Assembly: GCA_964640655.1 (NCBI GenBank)
Contig: CAZXFT010000008.1
Span: 1-64,000, forward strand
DNA from: BJGO01 sp964640655
Lineage (GTDB): Bacteria > Bacteroidota > Bacteroidia > Chitinophagales > UBA10324
Direction of reading: 5' to 3'
DNA length: 64,000 nt
In this document: in pieces, positions 43,091-51,100 of the stretch
Layout: every line of letters starts with the position of its first letter
How positions within the stretch are numbered: position 1 is the first letter of the stretch
Program-made: the position numbers and the translations under genes
Notes under the pieces: generated by a model
The model's database searches: none
What the model was told of the DNA's origin: nothing
Seen by the model: the letters and a program-made list of their open reading frames with translations, nothing else

Positions 43091-43513
43091 ATGATTTTAT
43101 CCATACCATTCGATAAATATCCTGCATTGATTAGTGGCGGAAAAGTATTTGACCCTATTCGTAAAAAATGGCTTGAGGCAACACCGGAGGAATTAGTTCG
43201 TCAGCACTTGATTCAATATTTAATTCTCGAAAAAAAATATCCTGCGGCATTAATAAAGATGGAGCACCCGCTACAATTAAACACTTTGCAAAAAAGAAGT
43301 GACTTAGTGGTTTATAACCGTGATGGCAAAGCAGCCATTGTCATAGAGTGTAAAGCACCTGATGTAAAACTTAACGATGATGTGTTACTGCAGATATTAC
43401 GATATAATATTTTGATAAAAGCACCTTATCTGATACTTTGTAATGGTGTTCAATGTTTGTGTTTTTATAACTCTGAACCACAACATCAATTACCAGACTA
43501 TAATCAATTATAA
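43091..43513 (+). CDS. Solitary HsdR N-terminal-like PD-(D/E)XK nuclease domain protein
   Basis: 140 residues, a single domain resembling the type I restriction enzyme R-subunit N-terminus (HSDR_N_2). The PD-(D/E)XK pattern is visible: Asp71 in RSDLVVY, and Glu86 and Lys88 in VIECKAP, with Glu34 in TPEELVRQ upstream. There is no helicase, methylase or specificity gene nearby, so it is not part of a restriction system here. Linkage to ung hints at DNA repair. Many Bacteroidota carry such stand-alone proteins; their role is unproven. Confidence 0.8.
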   Translation: MILSIPFDKYPALISGGKVFDPIRKKWLEATPEELVRQHLIQYLILEKKYPAALIKMEHPLQLNTLQKRSDLVVYNRDGKAAIVIECKAPDVKLNDDVLLQILRYNILIKAPYLILCNGVQCLCFYNSEPQHQLPDYNQL

Positions 43514-43516
43514 AAA

Positions 43517-43540
43517 AAAGCCGCACAAGGCGGCTTTTGA
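43517..43540. terminator. Bidirectional terminator between nuclease gene and GDH gene
   Basis: AAGCCGC / GCGGCTT makes a 7-bp stem with an A-run on the left and TTTT on the right. It serves both convergent transcripts. Confidence 0.75.
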
Positions 43541-43560
43541 AAAATGCGTTGAGTATTTGA

Positions 43561-44988
43561 CTATGGGAAAATACCAAGGCTCATATACGATTCTGCTACT
43601 TTAGATATTGAGGTAACAAATGCAGCAGTACGAAGATTAGGAATTTTCTTATTGCTCTTCAGCGTGTTGCGAATGTCATGGTATGCACCAATCATGGTTT
43701 CTTCCAATCCGGAATTCACCAAATCAATTTCATCAGGCCCATGAGTCAACAACATACGCTCAGCAGGTGTAACACTCTTGCCCGTGAATTTCTCGATGGT
43801 GTTCAGCAATTGAGAATTGCTGTTTTCTGTGAAACGTTTATCCATACGACCAAAACGAACGTGAGAAAGATTTTTTAACCATTCAAAATAAGAAACGGTT
43901 ACACCTCCTGCATTGAGGTACATATCCGGCACTATCATAACACCTTTCTTTGTCAGAATATTTTCTGCTTCTGGTGTTACAGGACCATTAGCACCTTCGG
44001 CAATAATCTTTGCTTTAATGCGAGGAGCATTTTCTTCTGTAATCTGGTTTTCAAGTGCTGCAGGAATCAGGATATCACAATCCAGTTCCAAAACAGCCAT
44101 GGTTTTAATCACTTTAGCCTTAGGATAATTAGTTAGTTTTTTATGTTCAGCTTTCCAGGCCATTACATCTTCAAGATCCAATCCTTTAGGGTTGTATAAG
44201 CCGCAGTCAACTTCTGCAAGGCCCACTAGTGTTGCTCCATCTTCCACAAAGAATTTTGCAGAATGATAACCAACGTTACCCAAACCTTGAACTACAACAC
44301 GCTTTCCGCTAACACCTGTAGTTAAGCCCAGCTTTTTCATGTCCTCTGCAATGCTCATCGCTTCACGGATACCAAAATGCACACCGCGACCGGTTGCTTC
44401 TTTACGTCCACGAACGCCACCCTGGCTCACAGGTTTACCGGTAACGCATGCATAAGCATCAATTTGATTAGGATGGAACGCGACATAAGTATCCATGATC
44501 CAGGACATTTCACGCTCACCGGAACCAAAGTCCGGAGCCGGTACGTCTACACCTGGACCAATGAAGTTTTTCTTAATCAATTCCGCTGTATAGCGACGAG
44601 TGATTCGTTGTAACTCTTCTTCAGTATATTGTTTAGGGTCAATTTTAATACCGCCTTTACCGCCGCCAAAAGGAACATCAACAATAGCGCACTTGTACGT
44701 CATCAAAGCAGCCAATGCCATAACTTCATCCTGATTAACAGCCATGCTGTATCGGATTCCACCTTTACAAGGCACTTTGTGATGACTGTGTTGCACACGA
44801 TATGCTTCTATAACTTCAATGTTATTTCCTCTCTTCAACGGGAAACGCATACGATAAACACTGTTGCACGCTTTAATTTGATCTAAAAGTCCCTGCGGGT
44901 AATTGGTAAACGCCGCGGCACGGTCGAAATAGCTGTTCACATTGGCGAAGAAGCTTATTTCATGGTGAGCATTTTTTTGTTTTGCCAT
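43561..44988 (-). CDS. Glutamate/leucine/phenylalanine-type dehydrogenase
   Basis: 475 residues. The N-terminal domain has KGGIRYSMAVNQDEVMALAALMTYKCA with the substrate-side lysines, and VPFGGGKGGI with the catalytic-region lysine; the Rossmann domain has VVQGLGNVGYHSAKFF. The enzyme oxidatively deaminates an amino acid, most likely glutamate, to the 2-oxo acid in the cytoplasm; a branched-chain substrate cannot be excluded. A short CcmD-like gene lies upstream with only 4 bp between. Confidence 0.93.
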   Translation of the reverse strand: MAKQKNAHHEISFFANVNSYFDRAAAFTNYPQGLLDQIKACNSVYRMRFPLKRGNNIEVIEAYRVQHSHHKVPCKGGIRYSMAVNQDEVMALAALMTYKCAIVDVPFGGGKGGIKIDPKQYTEEELQRITRRYTAELIKKNFIGPGVDVPAPDFGSGEREMSWIMDTYVAFHPNQIDAYACVTGKPVSQGGVRGRKEATGRGVHFGIREAMSIAEDMKKLGLTTGVSGKRVVVQGLGNVGYHSAKFFVEDGATLVGLAEVDCGLYNPKGLDLEDVMAWKAEHKKLTNYPKAKVIKTMAVLELDCDILIPAALENQITEENAPRIKAKIIAEGANGPVTPEAENILTKKGVMIVPDMYLNAGGVTVSYFEWLKNLSHVRFGRMDKRFTENSNSQLLNTIEKFTGKSVTPAERMLLTHGPDEIDLVNSGLEETMIGAYHDIRNTLKSNKKIPNLRTAAFVTSISKVAESYMSLGIFP

Positions 44989-44992
44989 AAGA

Positions 44993-45232
44993 TTATTTTG
45001 GTGTTTGATTGTTTTGTATGTCTTTTTCTAATTTTTTAAGTCTGATGTCCTGGTATATCAAATATGCGCTGATGAGTAAAAATATGACTCCAAGTATAGC
45101 AATAACTGCAGTCATTTTATCATTACTTCGTAAACCTTCGTTGAGTTGCTGATCCAACCCGCTATTGTTAGTTTGTGCTGACGCAGTGTATGTGGTAATA
45201 AAGAAAGGAATGATAGTAATAAGTCTAAACAT
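44993..45232 (-). CDS. CcmD-like small membrane protein
   Basis: 79 residues: a signal-like hydrophobic N-terminus (to TASAQ), a polar middle, then one membrane helix (about 42-62) and a charged tail (QDIRLKKLEKDI). Single-helix proteins in this position, directly after ccmC, are CcmD family members, which help heme-loaded CcmE leave the CcmABC complex. It overlaps the ccmC stop by 8 bp. Confidence 0.75.
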   Translation of the reverse strand: MFRLITIIPFFITTYTASAQTNNSGLDQQLNEGLRSNDKMTAVIAILGVIFLLISAYLIYQDIRLKKLEKDIQNNQTPK

Positions 45233-45905
45233 GCGACTGCTCTAATTTCAATTGGTAGTTTGTAAATAATAATCGTGCTGTAGTTTGTGCCATCCAAAAG
45301 CCGAAGAGTATCCAACCTAATACGGCAGGATAAAAGATTAAACGCAGTCTGGAATCCAGGTCATATGCATTAAAACCGGGATTGCCGCCATTACCGGGGT
45401 GCAAAGAATCGGTAAGGCGAGGTACAACATAAATAATAGGAATGAATATGAAGAAGAAAATAACATTGGCAACTGCACTGATTCGAGCTTTCTTTTCTAT
45501 ATCGTCGATCGCGTTACGTAAAACGAAGTAGGCAAAGTACATCAGTAAGCCAATAGCCGCTACAGTTTGTTTGGGGTCATTATTCCACCATTGCTCCCAG
45601 GTAACCCGTGCCCACATCATACCAGTAATGATTCCGGCAACTCCACACAGCGTAGCAACCGATGCGGTAGACGTAGCCATGAAATCATATTGTACCTTTC
45701 CGGTACTTAAAAAGCGGATGCTGTGAAACGCAGATGCAGCAAGCAATACAGTCATAGTAAACCACATTGGGACATGATAATACAGGTTGCGAATGCTCTG
45801 ATGTAAAATAGGTAACTCGGGTACATTGCTACACAACCCGTAAATTATGGAGTAAAGAATTAAACCTATACTAAGCAACTTCCACCAGCTAATGCCTGCT
45901 ACCAT
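45225..45905 (-). CDS. ccmC: Cytochrome c biogenesis protein CcmC (heme exporter C)
   Basis: 226 residues with six membrane helices. The tryptophan-rich WWNNDPKQT segment near residue 107 corresponds to the heme-handling WWD domain, flanked by conserved histidines in YYHVPMW and DSLHPGN. CcmC presents heme to the chaperone CcmE in the periplasm. Follows ccmB by 69 bp in the same direction. No ccmA, ccmE or ccmF is seen in this window. Confidence 0.88.
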   Translation of the reverse strand: MVAGISWWKLLSIGLILYSIIYGLCSNVPELPILHQSIRNLYYHVPMWFTMTVLLAASAFHSIRFLSTGKVQYDFMATSTASVATLCGVAGIITGMMWARVTWEQWWNNDPKQTVAAIGLLMYFAYFVLRNAIDDIEKKARISAVANVIFFFIFIPIIYVVPRLTDSLHPGNGGNPGFNAYDLDSRLRLIFYPAVLGWILFGFWMAQTTARLLFTNYQLKLEQSHV

Positions 45906-45974
45906 TAATGTCTATCTGATAATGCGGTGAAAAAGTAAAGAGTATTCATTAAATATAAAAATTAAATTGTGCAC

Positions 45975-46625
45975 TCAATCGTGATAGATGTATGGAAACA
46001 ATACAAAAGCCAATATCCCCATAATGAGATTGAGCAAAAAAAGAAAAGCGAGATCGCGGTAAGGAAAGGCAACTAAGGCAGTTTCTATTGTAAACAGAGT
46101 AATCTTGATCAGCAATAATAATACGGGGATGAGTATGGGTAAGCTCAATATGGACATTACCGTTGAACTATTGCCACTTTTGGAAGCAATGGCACTCATT
46201 AGTGTAAGTAAGGATGAAATACTAATGGCACCAAAGACGAGTGTGATAAAGAAAATACCTTTATGAATGATGTAGTCGCCAAGAATTGTACTGTAAAGTA
46301 TCCAGGTAATAATAGTAAGCAATAACAACAGTAATGCATTATAAAGCATTTTAGCAGCTATAAGTTGCTTCGGCTTAACTAATGTATAATAATAGAGGTA
46401 CCTATTATAGGGTTCTAAGGAAAAACTTTTTGCAACAGCGCTAATCGAAGTAAAGAATACAATAACCCAAAAAAGAACAACCCATGTCATAGCATCTGTA
46501 TTCATAAACGAGACATAGAGCATCATCAAAATGCCAAAGAGATACAAAAGCAAGCCATTAATGGCATAGCGCTGCCTCCATTCAAGCAAGGTCTCTTTAT
46601 ATATAAGTTGTAGTATAGCTTTCAT
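45975..46625 (-). CDS. ccmB: Heme exporter protein B (CcmB)
   Basis: 216 residues with six hydrophobic segments. The N-terminus LIYKETLLEWRQRYAINGLLLY matches the family (in pieces: KETLLEWRQR, then a helix), as does FSLEPYNRYLYYYTLVKPKQLIAAK. CcmB is the permease of the CcmAB transporter that powers release of holo-CcmE during cytochrome c maturation. It is the first gene of the ccmB-ccmC-ccmD run and diverges from the DUF1573 gene. Confidence 0.88.
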   Translation of the reverse strand: MKAILQLIYKETLLEWRQRYAINGLLLYLFGILMMLYVSFMNTDAMTWVVLFWVIVFFTSISAVAKSFSLEPYNRYLYYYTLVKPKQLIAAKMLYNALLLLLLTIITWILYSTILGDYIIHKGIFFITLVFGAISISSLLTLMSAIASKSGNSSTVMSILSLPILIPVLLLLIKITLFTIETALVAFPYRDLAFLFLLNLIMGILAFVLFPYIYHD

Positions 46626-46647
46626 TTAATAATAAGCGCGGTAAAAG

Positions 46648-46655
46648 TAAATTTG
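46648..46655 (+). promoter_or_regulatory. Candidate -7 box for the DUF1573 gene
   Basis: TAAATTTG fits TAnnTTTG and ends 20 nt before the ATG at 46676. The divergent ccmB promoter must lie in the same 50-bp gap. Confidence 0.4.
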
Positions 46656-46675
46656 CGCGTGCAATTAATACGAAA

Positions 46676-47134
46676 ATGAGAAAATATTTATTAGCCCTAG
46701 TTTTTACAAACTTCCTTTTTGCCTCATGCAATAACTCAGGCAACAACGATGACGTAACTACTGAAATTGTCAACAACCCCTCCAGTGCCGACCAACCAGT
46801 ACCCGACCCTTCAAAACTGCCCATTTTGGCGTTTGATACACTTATGCATGATTTCGGTGATGTGCCTGAAGGTGACAAAGTAGAGTTTGAATTTAAATTC
46901 AAAAACACCGGAAAAAACAATTTATTAATCACCAATGTAGCCGCTTCTTGCGGATGCACTACACCCTACTATCCCAAAAACATCATTAAACCCGGTGATG
47001 GTGATGTTATAAAAATTGTTTACGACAGCAAGGGACGTCCTGGTAAATTCAACAAGAACGTAACTGTTACTGCCAATACATATCCGAATACGATGCAGTT
47101 GCATATAAGTGGTAATGTTATCGGGGCTAAATAA
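46676..47134 (+). CDS. DUF1573 lipoprotein
   Basis: 152 residues. A signal sequence with a lipobox-like end (FASC, Cys18) makes it an envelope lipoprotein. The DUF1573 domain occupies residues 50-148: HDFGDVPEGDKVEFEFKFKNTG, then the NVAASCGCTTPYYPK motif and PGKFNKNVTV. These are immunoglobulin-like folds widespread in Bacteroidota; no enzymatic role is known. It is followed 37 bp later by yajC. Confidence 0.87.
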   Translation: MRKYLLALVFTNFLFASCNNSGNNDDVTTEIVNNPSSADQPVPDPSKLPILAFDTLMHDFGDVPEGDKVEFEFKFKNTGKNNLLITNVAASCGCTTPYYPKNIIKPGDGDVIKIVYDSKGRPGKFNKNVTVTANTYPNTMQLHISGNVIGAK

Positions 47135-47171
47135 TAGAGTACATTCGCAAAAATTTTAAAAGAACAAACTA

Positions 47172-47507
47172 ATGATAGAAATTATTTTGATGGCACCTCA
47201 ACAAGGCCAATCCGGTGGTGGTTACATGAATTTGATATTTATTGTAATGATGATTGTGGTTTTCTATTTCTTTATGATCAGACCACAAACCAAAAAGGTT
47301 AGCGATCAAAAGAAGTTTTTGGAAGCCCTTCAAAAGGGAGATAAAATTGTATCGGTTGCAGGCATACACGGTCGCATTTTGAAGATGAATGACAATGGAA
47401 CACTTGAAGTAGAAATCGACAATAATGTGAAGGTGATTATGGAGAAGAGTGGCATATCTATGGAATACACCAAGGCATTGCAAGCTAACAGCGGCGATAA
47501 AAAGTAA
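47172..47507 (+). CDS. yajC: Preprotein translocase subunit YajC
   Basis: 111 residues, typical size. One membrane helix (about 18-38) is followed by the signature FFMIRPQTKK and the DKIVSVAGIHGRI strand pair. YajC associates with SecDF and the Sec translocon on the inner membrane. No secD/secF gene is adjacent. Co-directional with DUF1573 upstream and coaE downstream (8 bp). Confidence 0.93.
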   Translation: MIEIILMAPQQGQSGGGYMNLIFIVMMIVVFYFFMIRPQTKKVSDQKKFLEALQKGDKIVSVAGIHGRILKMNDNGTLEVEIDNNVKVIMEKSGISMEYTKALQANSGDKK

Positions 47508-47515
47508 CCTACATT

Positions 47516-48100
47516 TTGCTTAAAGTTGCTATCACGGGCAATATGGGTAGTGGCAAATCAATAGTTTGCTCCATCTTTAAATCCTTGGGAATTCCGGTTT
47601 TTAATGCTGATGCTGCTGCTGCTTATGAATTAGTAAACAATAAAGATGTTATAACCCGGGTAAAACAACTTTTTGGCGAGAATATTTATGTTAATGGCCT
47701 GCCAGATAGGAAACGCATTGCCCAACTGGTTTTTAATGATAAAAACAAATTGGATGCACTTAATGCTATTGTACATCCCGCAACAGTATCTCATTTTATA
47801 AACTGGTGTTCACAACAGCAAGCCCCTTATATCGTCAAAGAAGCAGCTATATTGTTTGAATCGGGAACCTATAAAGGCATGGATAAAATAATTACGGTTA
47901 CTGCACCTAAAGCACTTCGAATGCAGAGGATTCAAGAGCGTAATCCTGAATGGAGTGTAGATGAAATTGAAAAAAGATTATTGACTCAGATGCCTGAAGA
48001 TGAAAAAGTAAAGCTTTCAGACTTCGTTATAAAAAATGATGGTACTCAATCCTTAATTGAACAGGTATTACAAATACACAAAAGCCTGACTGCAGAATAG
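47516..48100 (+). CDS. coaE: Dephospho-CoA kinase
   Basis: 194 residues from a TTG start at 47516; no ATG lies before the P-loop, and the N-terminus KVAITGNMGSGKS matches the family exactly, so the TTG is well supported. The P-loop is at residues 8-15 and the conserved NADAAA segment follows. The enzyme phosphorylates dephospho-CoA in the last step of coenzyme A synthesis. Confidence 0.93.
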   Translation: MLKVAITGNMGSGKSIVCSIFKSLGIPVFNADAAAAYELVNNKDVITRVKQLFGENIYVNGLPDRKRIAQLVFNDKNKLDALNAIVHPATVSHFINWCSQQQAPYIVKEAAILFESGTYKGMDKIITVTAPKALRMQRIQERNPEWSVDEIEKRLLTQMPEDEKVKLSDFVIKNDGTQSLIEQVLQIHKSLTAE

Positions 48101-48114
48101 CAATCAGGTTTTTG
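48085..48114 (+). terminator. coaE terminator overlapping its stop codon
   Basis: CCTGA.TGC / GCA.TCAGG forms a 9-position stem with one mismatch, then TTTTT. The stop codon of coaE lies inside the hairpin. Confidence 0.65.
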
Positions 48115-48139
48115 ATATTATCTAATAAGCTGAGAAAAC

Positions 48140-48586
48140 TTATGGGGTTAACAGTTCAATTTGACTTGCATTGAACTTAGACAAAACAACTTTACCATCA
48201 AAAATTGAACTCAATTGATAGGCATCATCATAGCTTGAATTGCTTATAGAAGCTTTGTAAACGGTATTTCCGTTCTGAGTTGTGCTCTTGAGTTTCAATA
48301 CAGTTCCTGCCTGTAAATTACTGATGTTAATTACTACAAAACGAGTGTTGGTATCTGCATTGAAGTCGTTGCTGATAACAGTTCCCTCTAATTGAAAATT
48401 ATCTGTTGGTGATGCTATTGAAACTGTGGCATTCACATCCTGAGTGAAAAGTGACATAAACTGCGATTCGTTAAATCTTATACGAGGAGCACTGCCAGAA
48501 AACTGCAACTGTGTGGTTGTTTGTGCAATACTCTGTGCAGTTATGAGGGTGAGTAAGCTTAAAACGAGAAGTCTTAATGATTTCAT
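48140..48586 (-). CDS. Small secreted protein of unknown function
   Basis: 148 residues with a clear signal peptide (ending QSIAQ at about residue 22). The rest is a serine/threonine- and asparagine-rich beta-type sequence without membrane segments or catalytic motifs (FQLEGTVISNDF, FVVINISNLQAGTVLKLKS). It has no recognisable sorting domain. It lies 54 bp downstream of the Omp28-like gene and may be its partner; I do not recognise the family. Confidence 0.65.
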   Translation of the reverse strand: MKSLRLLVLSLLTLITAQSIAQTTTQLQFSGSAPRIRFNESQFMSLFTQDVNATVSIASPTDNFQLEGTVISNDFNADTNTRFVVINISNLQAGTVLKLKSTTQNGNTVYKASISNSSYDDAYQLSSIFDGKVVLSKFNASQIELLTP

Positions 48587-48640
48587 AGGTTATTTGTTTG
48601 ATGTTATGATTACGATGTTTAGTAAAGCGAAGTTAGTTAA

Positions 48641-50653
48641 TTACTGTTTAATTAGCATCAATTGTTCCTGAATGTCTGCAGAAGTAACCTGTATTATATA
48701 GCACCCACTGTTTAAACCGTACAATTGCATTGGGATTTTTTGAAATCCGGATAACGATGAATATGTTCTGCTTTGAACCAGCACACCATCCATTCTCAAA
48801 ACAGATACAGTTACGTCGGTGGGTTGAACAATGTCAAGTTCTAATACAGATATATCTACTGCCGGATTAGGAAACAAATGAATTTGTGATTGATTGCCCT
48901 CAAATATTAAGTCCACATCCCCAACTCCGATTCCAGGCAAGAAACCATTGGAAACTGCTTGCTGATAAGTACTCTTTGATGCGTTGTCAATTTTTCCTGT
49001 AGGATCTATAAATAACCCTATAATATGCATGCTGTCTAATTTCCACGTTGCTGGAATTGTGAAAGTGAAATTATGAACAAACTCATTTCCAACAGTTGCT
49101 GTACCGAAAGCATTTGGCTGACCGCTAAATGATGGACTAATAGCTCGAGCGACATGATCGTAAACCATCAAAGCAGCCGGAACAGGGTTTTGCAGAAGTT
49201 CATATCCACCCATCACGCCATTAGAACCGCCTGAATAATAATTTGACTGCGACCAACCACTACCGGTTCCCTTCACGCCATCTTCAGTGAGTACGCAGGC
49301 AATTTTATAGTTCCCGCTAAAGCCCAGAACTGCTGTAGTTTTAATGGATACTTTCAATGTGTTCGTGTTTGCATCGTACTCAGCACCATTAATCAAAATG
49401 GCCTTTGGTGCTACCTGAACGCGTGTTACAAAATCGTTTTCGAAGGCAGAAGGATCAATGTCTGAACCACGATCAACCAATGCACTGGGATATCCCGAAA
49501 AATTTGCTCCTAGTGGTGTATCATATTCGGCAATAGTCATTGGGTCATCATTATGTACTGCAATTCCTGCAAAGTAGTCTCCATAAGTTGATTCCATTAA
49601 GTCCATAAATACGGCACCACGAGGGCACCATCCACACCATGTGCCAGTACCTTCTTCACCGACAACAATTTTACCTGTTGCAGGTAATATAGGTGTAATA
49701 CTGATTGACTTCATATTGTCTGTTGCATCGTCATCATTCGAGTCGTTCACCTGCATAATAGTACAGGTTAAAGTCTGAGTACCACTCACTAATGTGATGT
49801 TTTGATTCATTTCTAATTGTGTTTCGGCACCGCTTGCAAGCGAGAGACTAGTTACAGTTTGTGAATAGGTAGTACCATCATACAAAGCATCAACTTTATA
49901 GGAAGTGATTGTTTGTTGTCCTAGGTTGCGGACGGTTAAAGTTGGTTTTACACTTTGTCCAACAAGACCATTTGGCATTGTTAACACTGCTAAAGACGCA
50001 TTCAATGATGGTAAAGTATATGGTGTGTAGTCGTACATCACATCATCCACATAGAAAGAACAGTTTTGAATAGAATAAATATTCATGCTAGCGATCTGAA
50101 AAGTGCTGTTCTGGAATGAACCTACTGTGTTGCCATCAATGATCACAGACCAAGAAGAATTATTAAGATTTATGGAAAGTTTAAAATCAAACCAGACGCC
50201 TTGTGTATAAGTGGTTGAAAAAAGCATTGCACCATAATTGGTTAATTCTAGTGTACCATTATTCTTGAATGTTACATCCAAAGCCCATGTCTGACCAGCA
50301 GTCGCAGTCTTTTGCAAATTAAAGTATGCCTGTTTGGCGTTGGTAACATTGAGTTTCATGCCGATTTCAAATGTTCCGGTATTATACAATGAGGCAAAAG
50401 GAAGGACCACGTCAGTTGGCCCACCGTTATTTGACGCAAAATAAATAGAATTGGTTCCGCTTGATGAATTAGTGTTAACTATTGCAACATCTTCATTTGC
50501 AGTATAGGGCAATGTCCAGGTTTTCCAGTCAGGTGAAGATGCCGCAAGCTTTGAACCAACTGTATAGGATTCAAAATCATCAAAGAAGGTTTGAGCGTTT
50601 AAATGCACTGTTGTGATTACAAATAACGAAGCAAAAAGTATTTTTTTTATCAT
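48641..50653 (-). CDS. Secreted Omp28-like protein with thioredoxin-type CxxC and T9SS type A tail
   Basis: 670 residues. Signal peptide to about residue 20; a concanavalin/LamG-like jelly roll (about 22-210); a CARDB-like strand domain (about 215-320); an Omp28-type thioredoxin fold (about 325-560) with the active-site-like motif C340-G-W-C343 in TGTWCGWCPRG; and a type A sorting domain (LFPNPAVDISVLEL to the end). Exported by T9SS to the surface. Redox activity is possible but not shown. Confidence 0.83.
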   Translation of the reverse strand: MIKKILFASLFVITTVHLNAQTFFDDFESYTVGSKLAASSPDWKTWTLPYTANEDVAIVNTNSSSGTNSIYFASNNGGPTDVVLPFASLYNTGTFEIGMKLNVTNAKQAYFNLQKTATAGQTWALDVTFKNNGTLELTNYGAMLFSTTYTQGVWFDFKLSINLNNSSWSVIIDGNTVGSFQNSTFQIASMNIYSIQNCSFYVDDVMYDYTPYTLPSLNASLAVLTMPNGLVGQSVKPTLTVRNLGQQTITSYKVDALYDGTTYSQTVTSLSLASGAETQLEMNQNITLVSGTQTLTCTIMQVNDSNDDDATDNMKSISITPILPATGKIVVGEEGTGTWCGWCPRGAVFMDLMESTYGDYFAGIAVHNDDPMTIAEYDTPLGANFSGYPSALVDRGSDIDPSAFENDFVTRVQVAPKAILINGAEYDANTNTLKVSIKTTAVLGFSGNYKIACVLTEDGVKGTGSGWSQSNYYSGGSNGVMGGYELLQNPVPAALMVYDHVARAISPSFSGQPNAFGTATVGNEFVHNFTFTIPATWKLDSMHIIGLFIDPTGKIDNASKSTYQQAVSNGFLPGIGVGDVDLIFEGNQSQIHLFPNPAVDISVLELDIVQPTDVTVSVLRMDGVLVQSRTYSSLSGFQKIPMQLYGLNSGCYIIQVTSADIQEQLMLIKQ

Positions 50654-50673
50654 AGTGTTTTATTTAGTAGTTA

Positions 50674-51060
50674 TTAAAATCCTAGTACACGCAAACTGCT
50701 GAGCCATTCTTCAGCTTTATATTTTTCATAGAACACCATCAGGTTGGTTCCGCTATTTCTATACATGGTTTCAGTAACCTTTGCCTTTTCTTCATATTCC
50801 TTTTTCTCGAGTAATGCTATTCTCAATTTTTTAATTTCCTGTGGTACATCAGAAGCACGAAAAAAAGTATTTGTTATAGAGGCTCTTTTATCCAAATCCT
50901 GAATATCAACTAATATCAAGCTTGTATTTAGTTGATTGTTTTTTATTAATTCAATAACCTGAGTTTGCATTTTATCAGCATCAGAATCTTTTTGAATTTC
51001 CCCATGTATGAGAATTTGTAGGTAATAGTCTTGAGGAACTGCTTTAACTGTAAAACTCAT
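50674..51060 (-). CDS. SpoIIAA/STAS-like small protein
   Basis: 128 residues, no signal peptide. The pattern of short strands and helices (YYLQILIHGEI, SLILVDIQDLDKRA, KLRIALLEKKEY, NLMVFYEKYKAEEWL) matches the SpoIIAA-like (STAS-related) fold found in many small bacterial proteins. Cytoplasmic. It is 40 bp downstream of the exporter operon's outer-membrane gene and may belong to it. Function unknown. Confidence 0.6.
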   Translation of the reverse strand: MSFTVKAVPQDYYLQILIHGEIQKDSDADKMQTQVIELIKNNQLNTSLILVDIQDLDKRASITNTFFRASDVPQEIKKLRIALLEKKEYEEKAKVTETMYRNSGTNLMVFYEKYKAEEWLSSLRVLGF

Positions 51061-51100
51061 GTGAAAATATAAGTGCTAAAAGTACAGAAAAAAAAGTTTC

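Noticed and set aside
43091..43513. Restriction-modification locus
   Set aside because: Only the HsdR N-terminal-like domain is present; no helicase, methylase or specificity gene is found around it.
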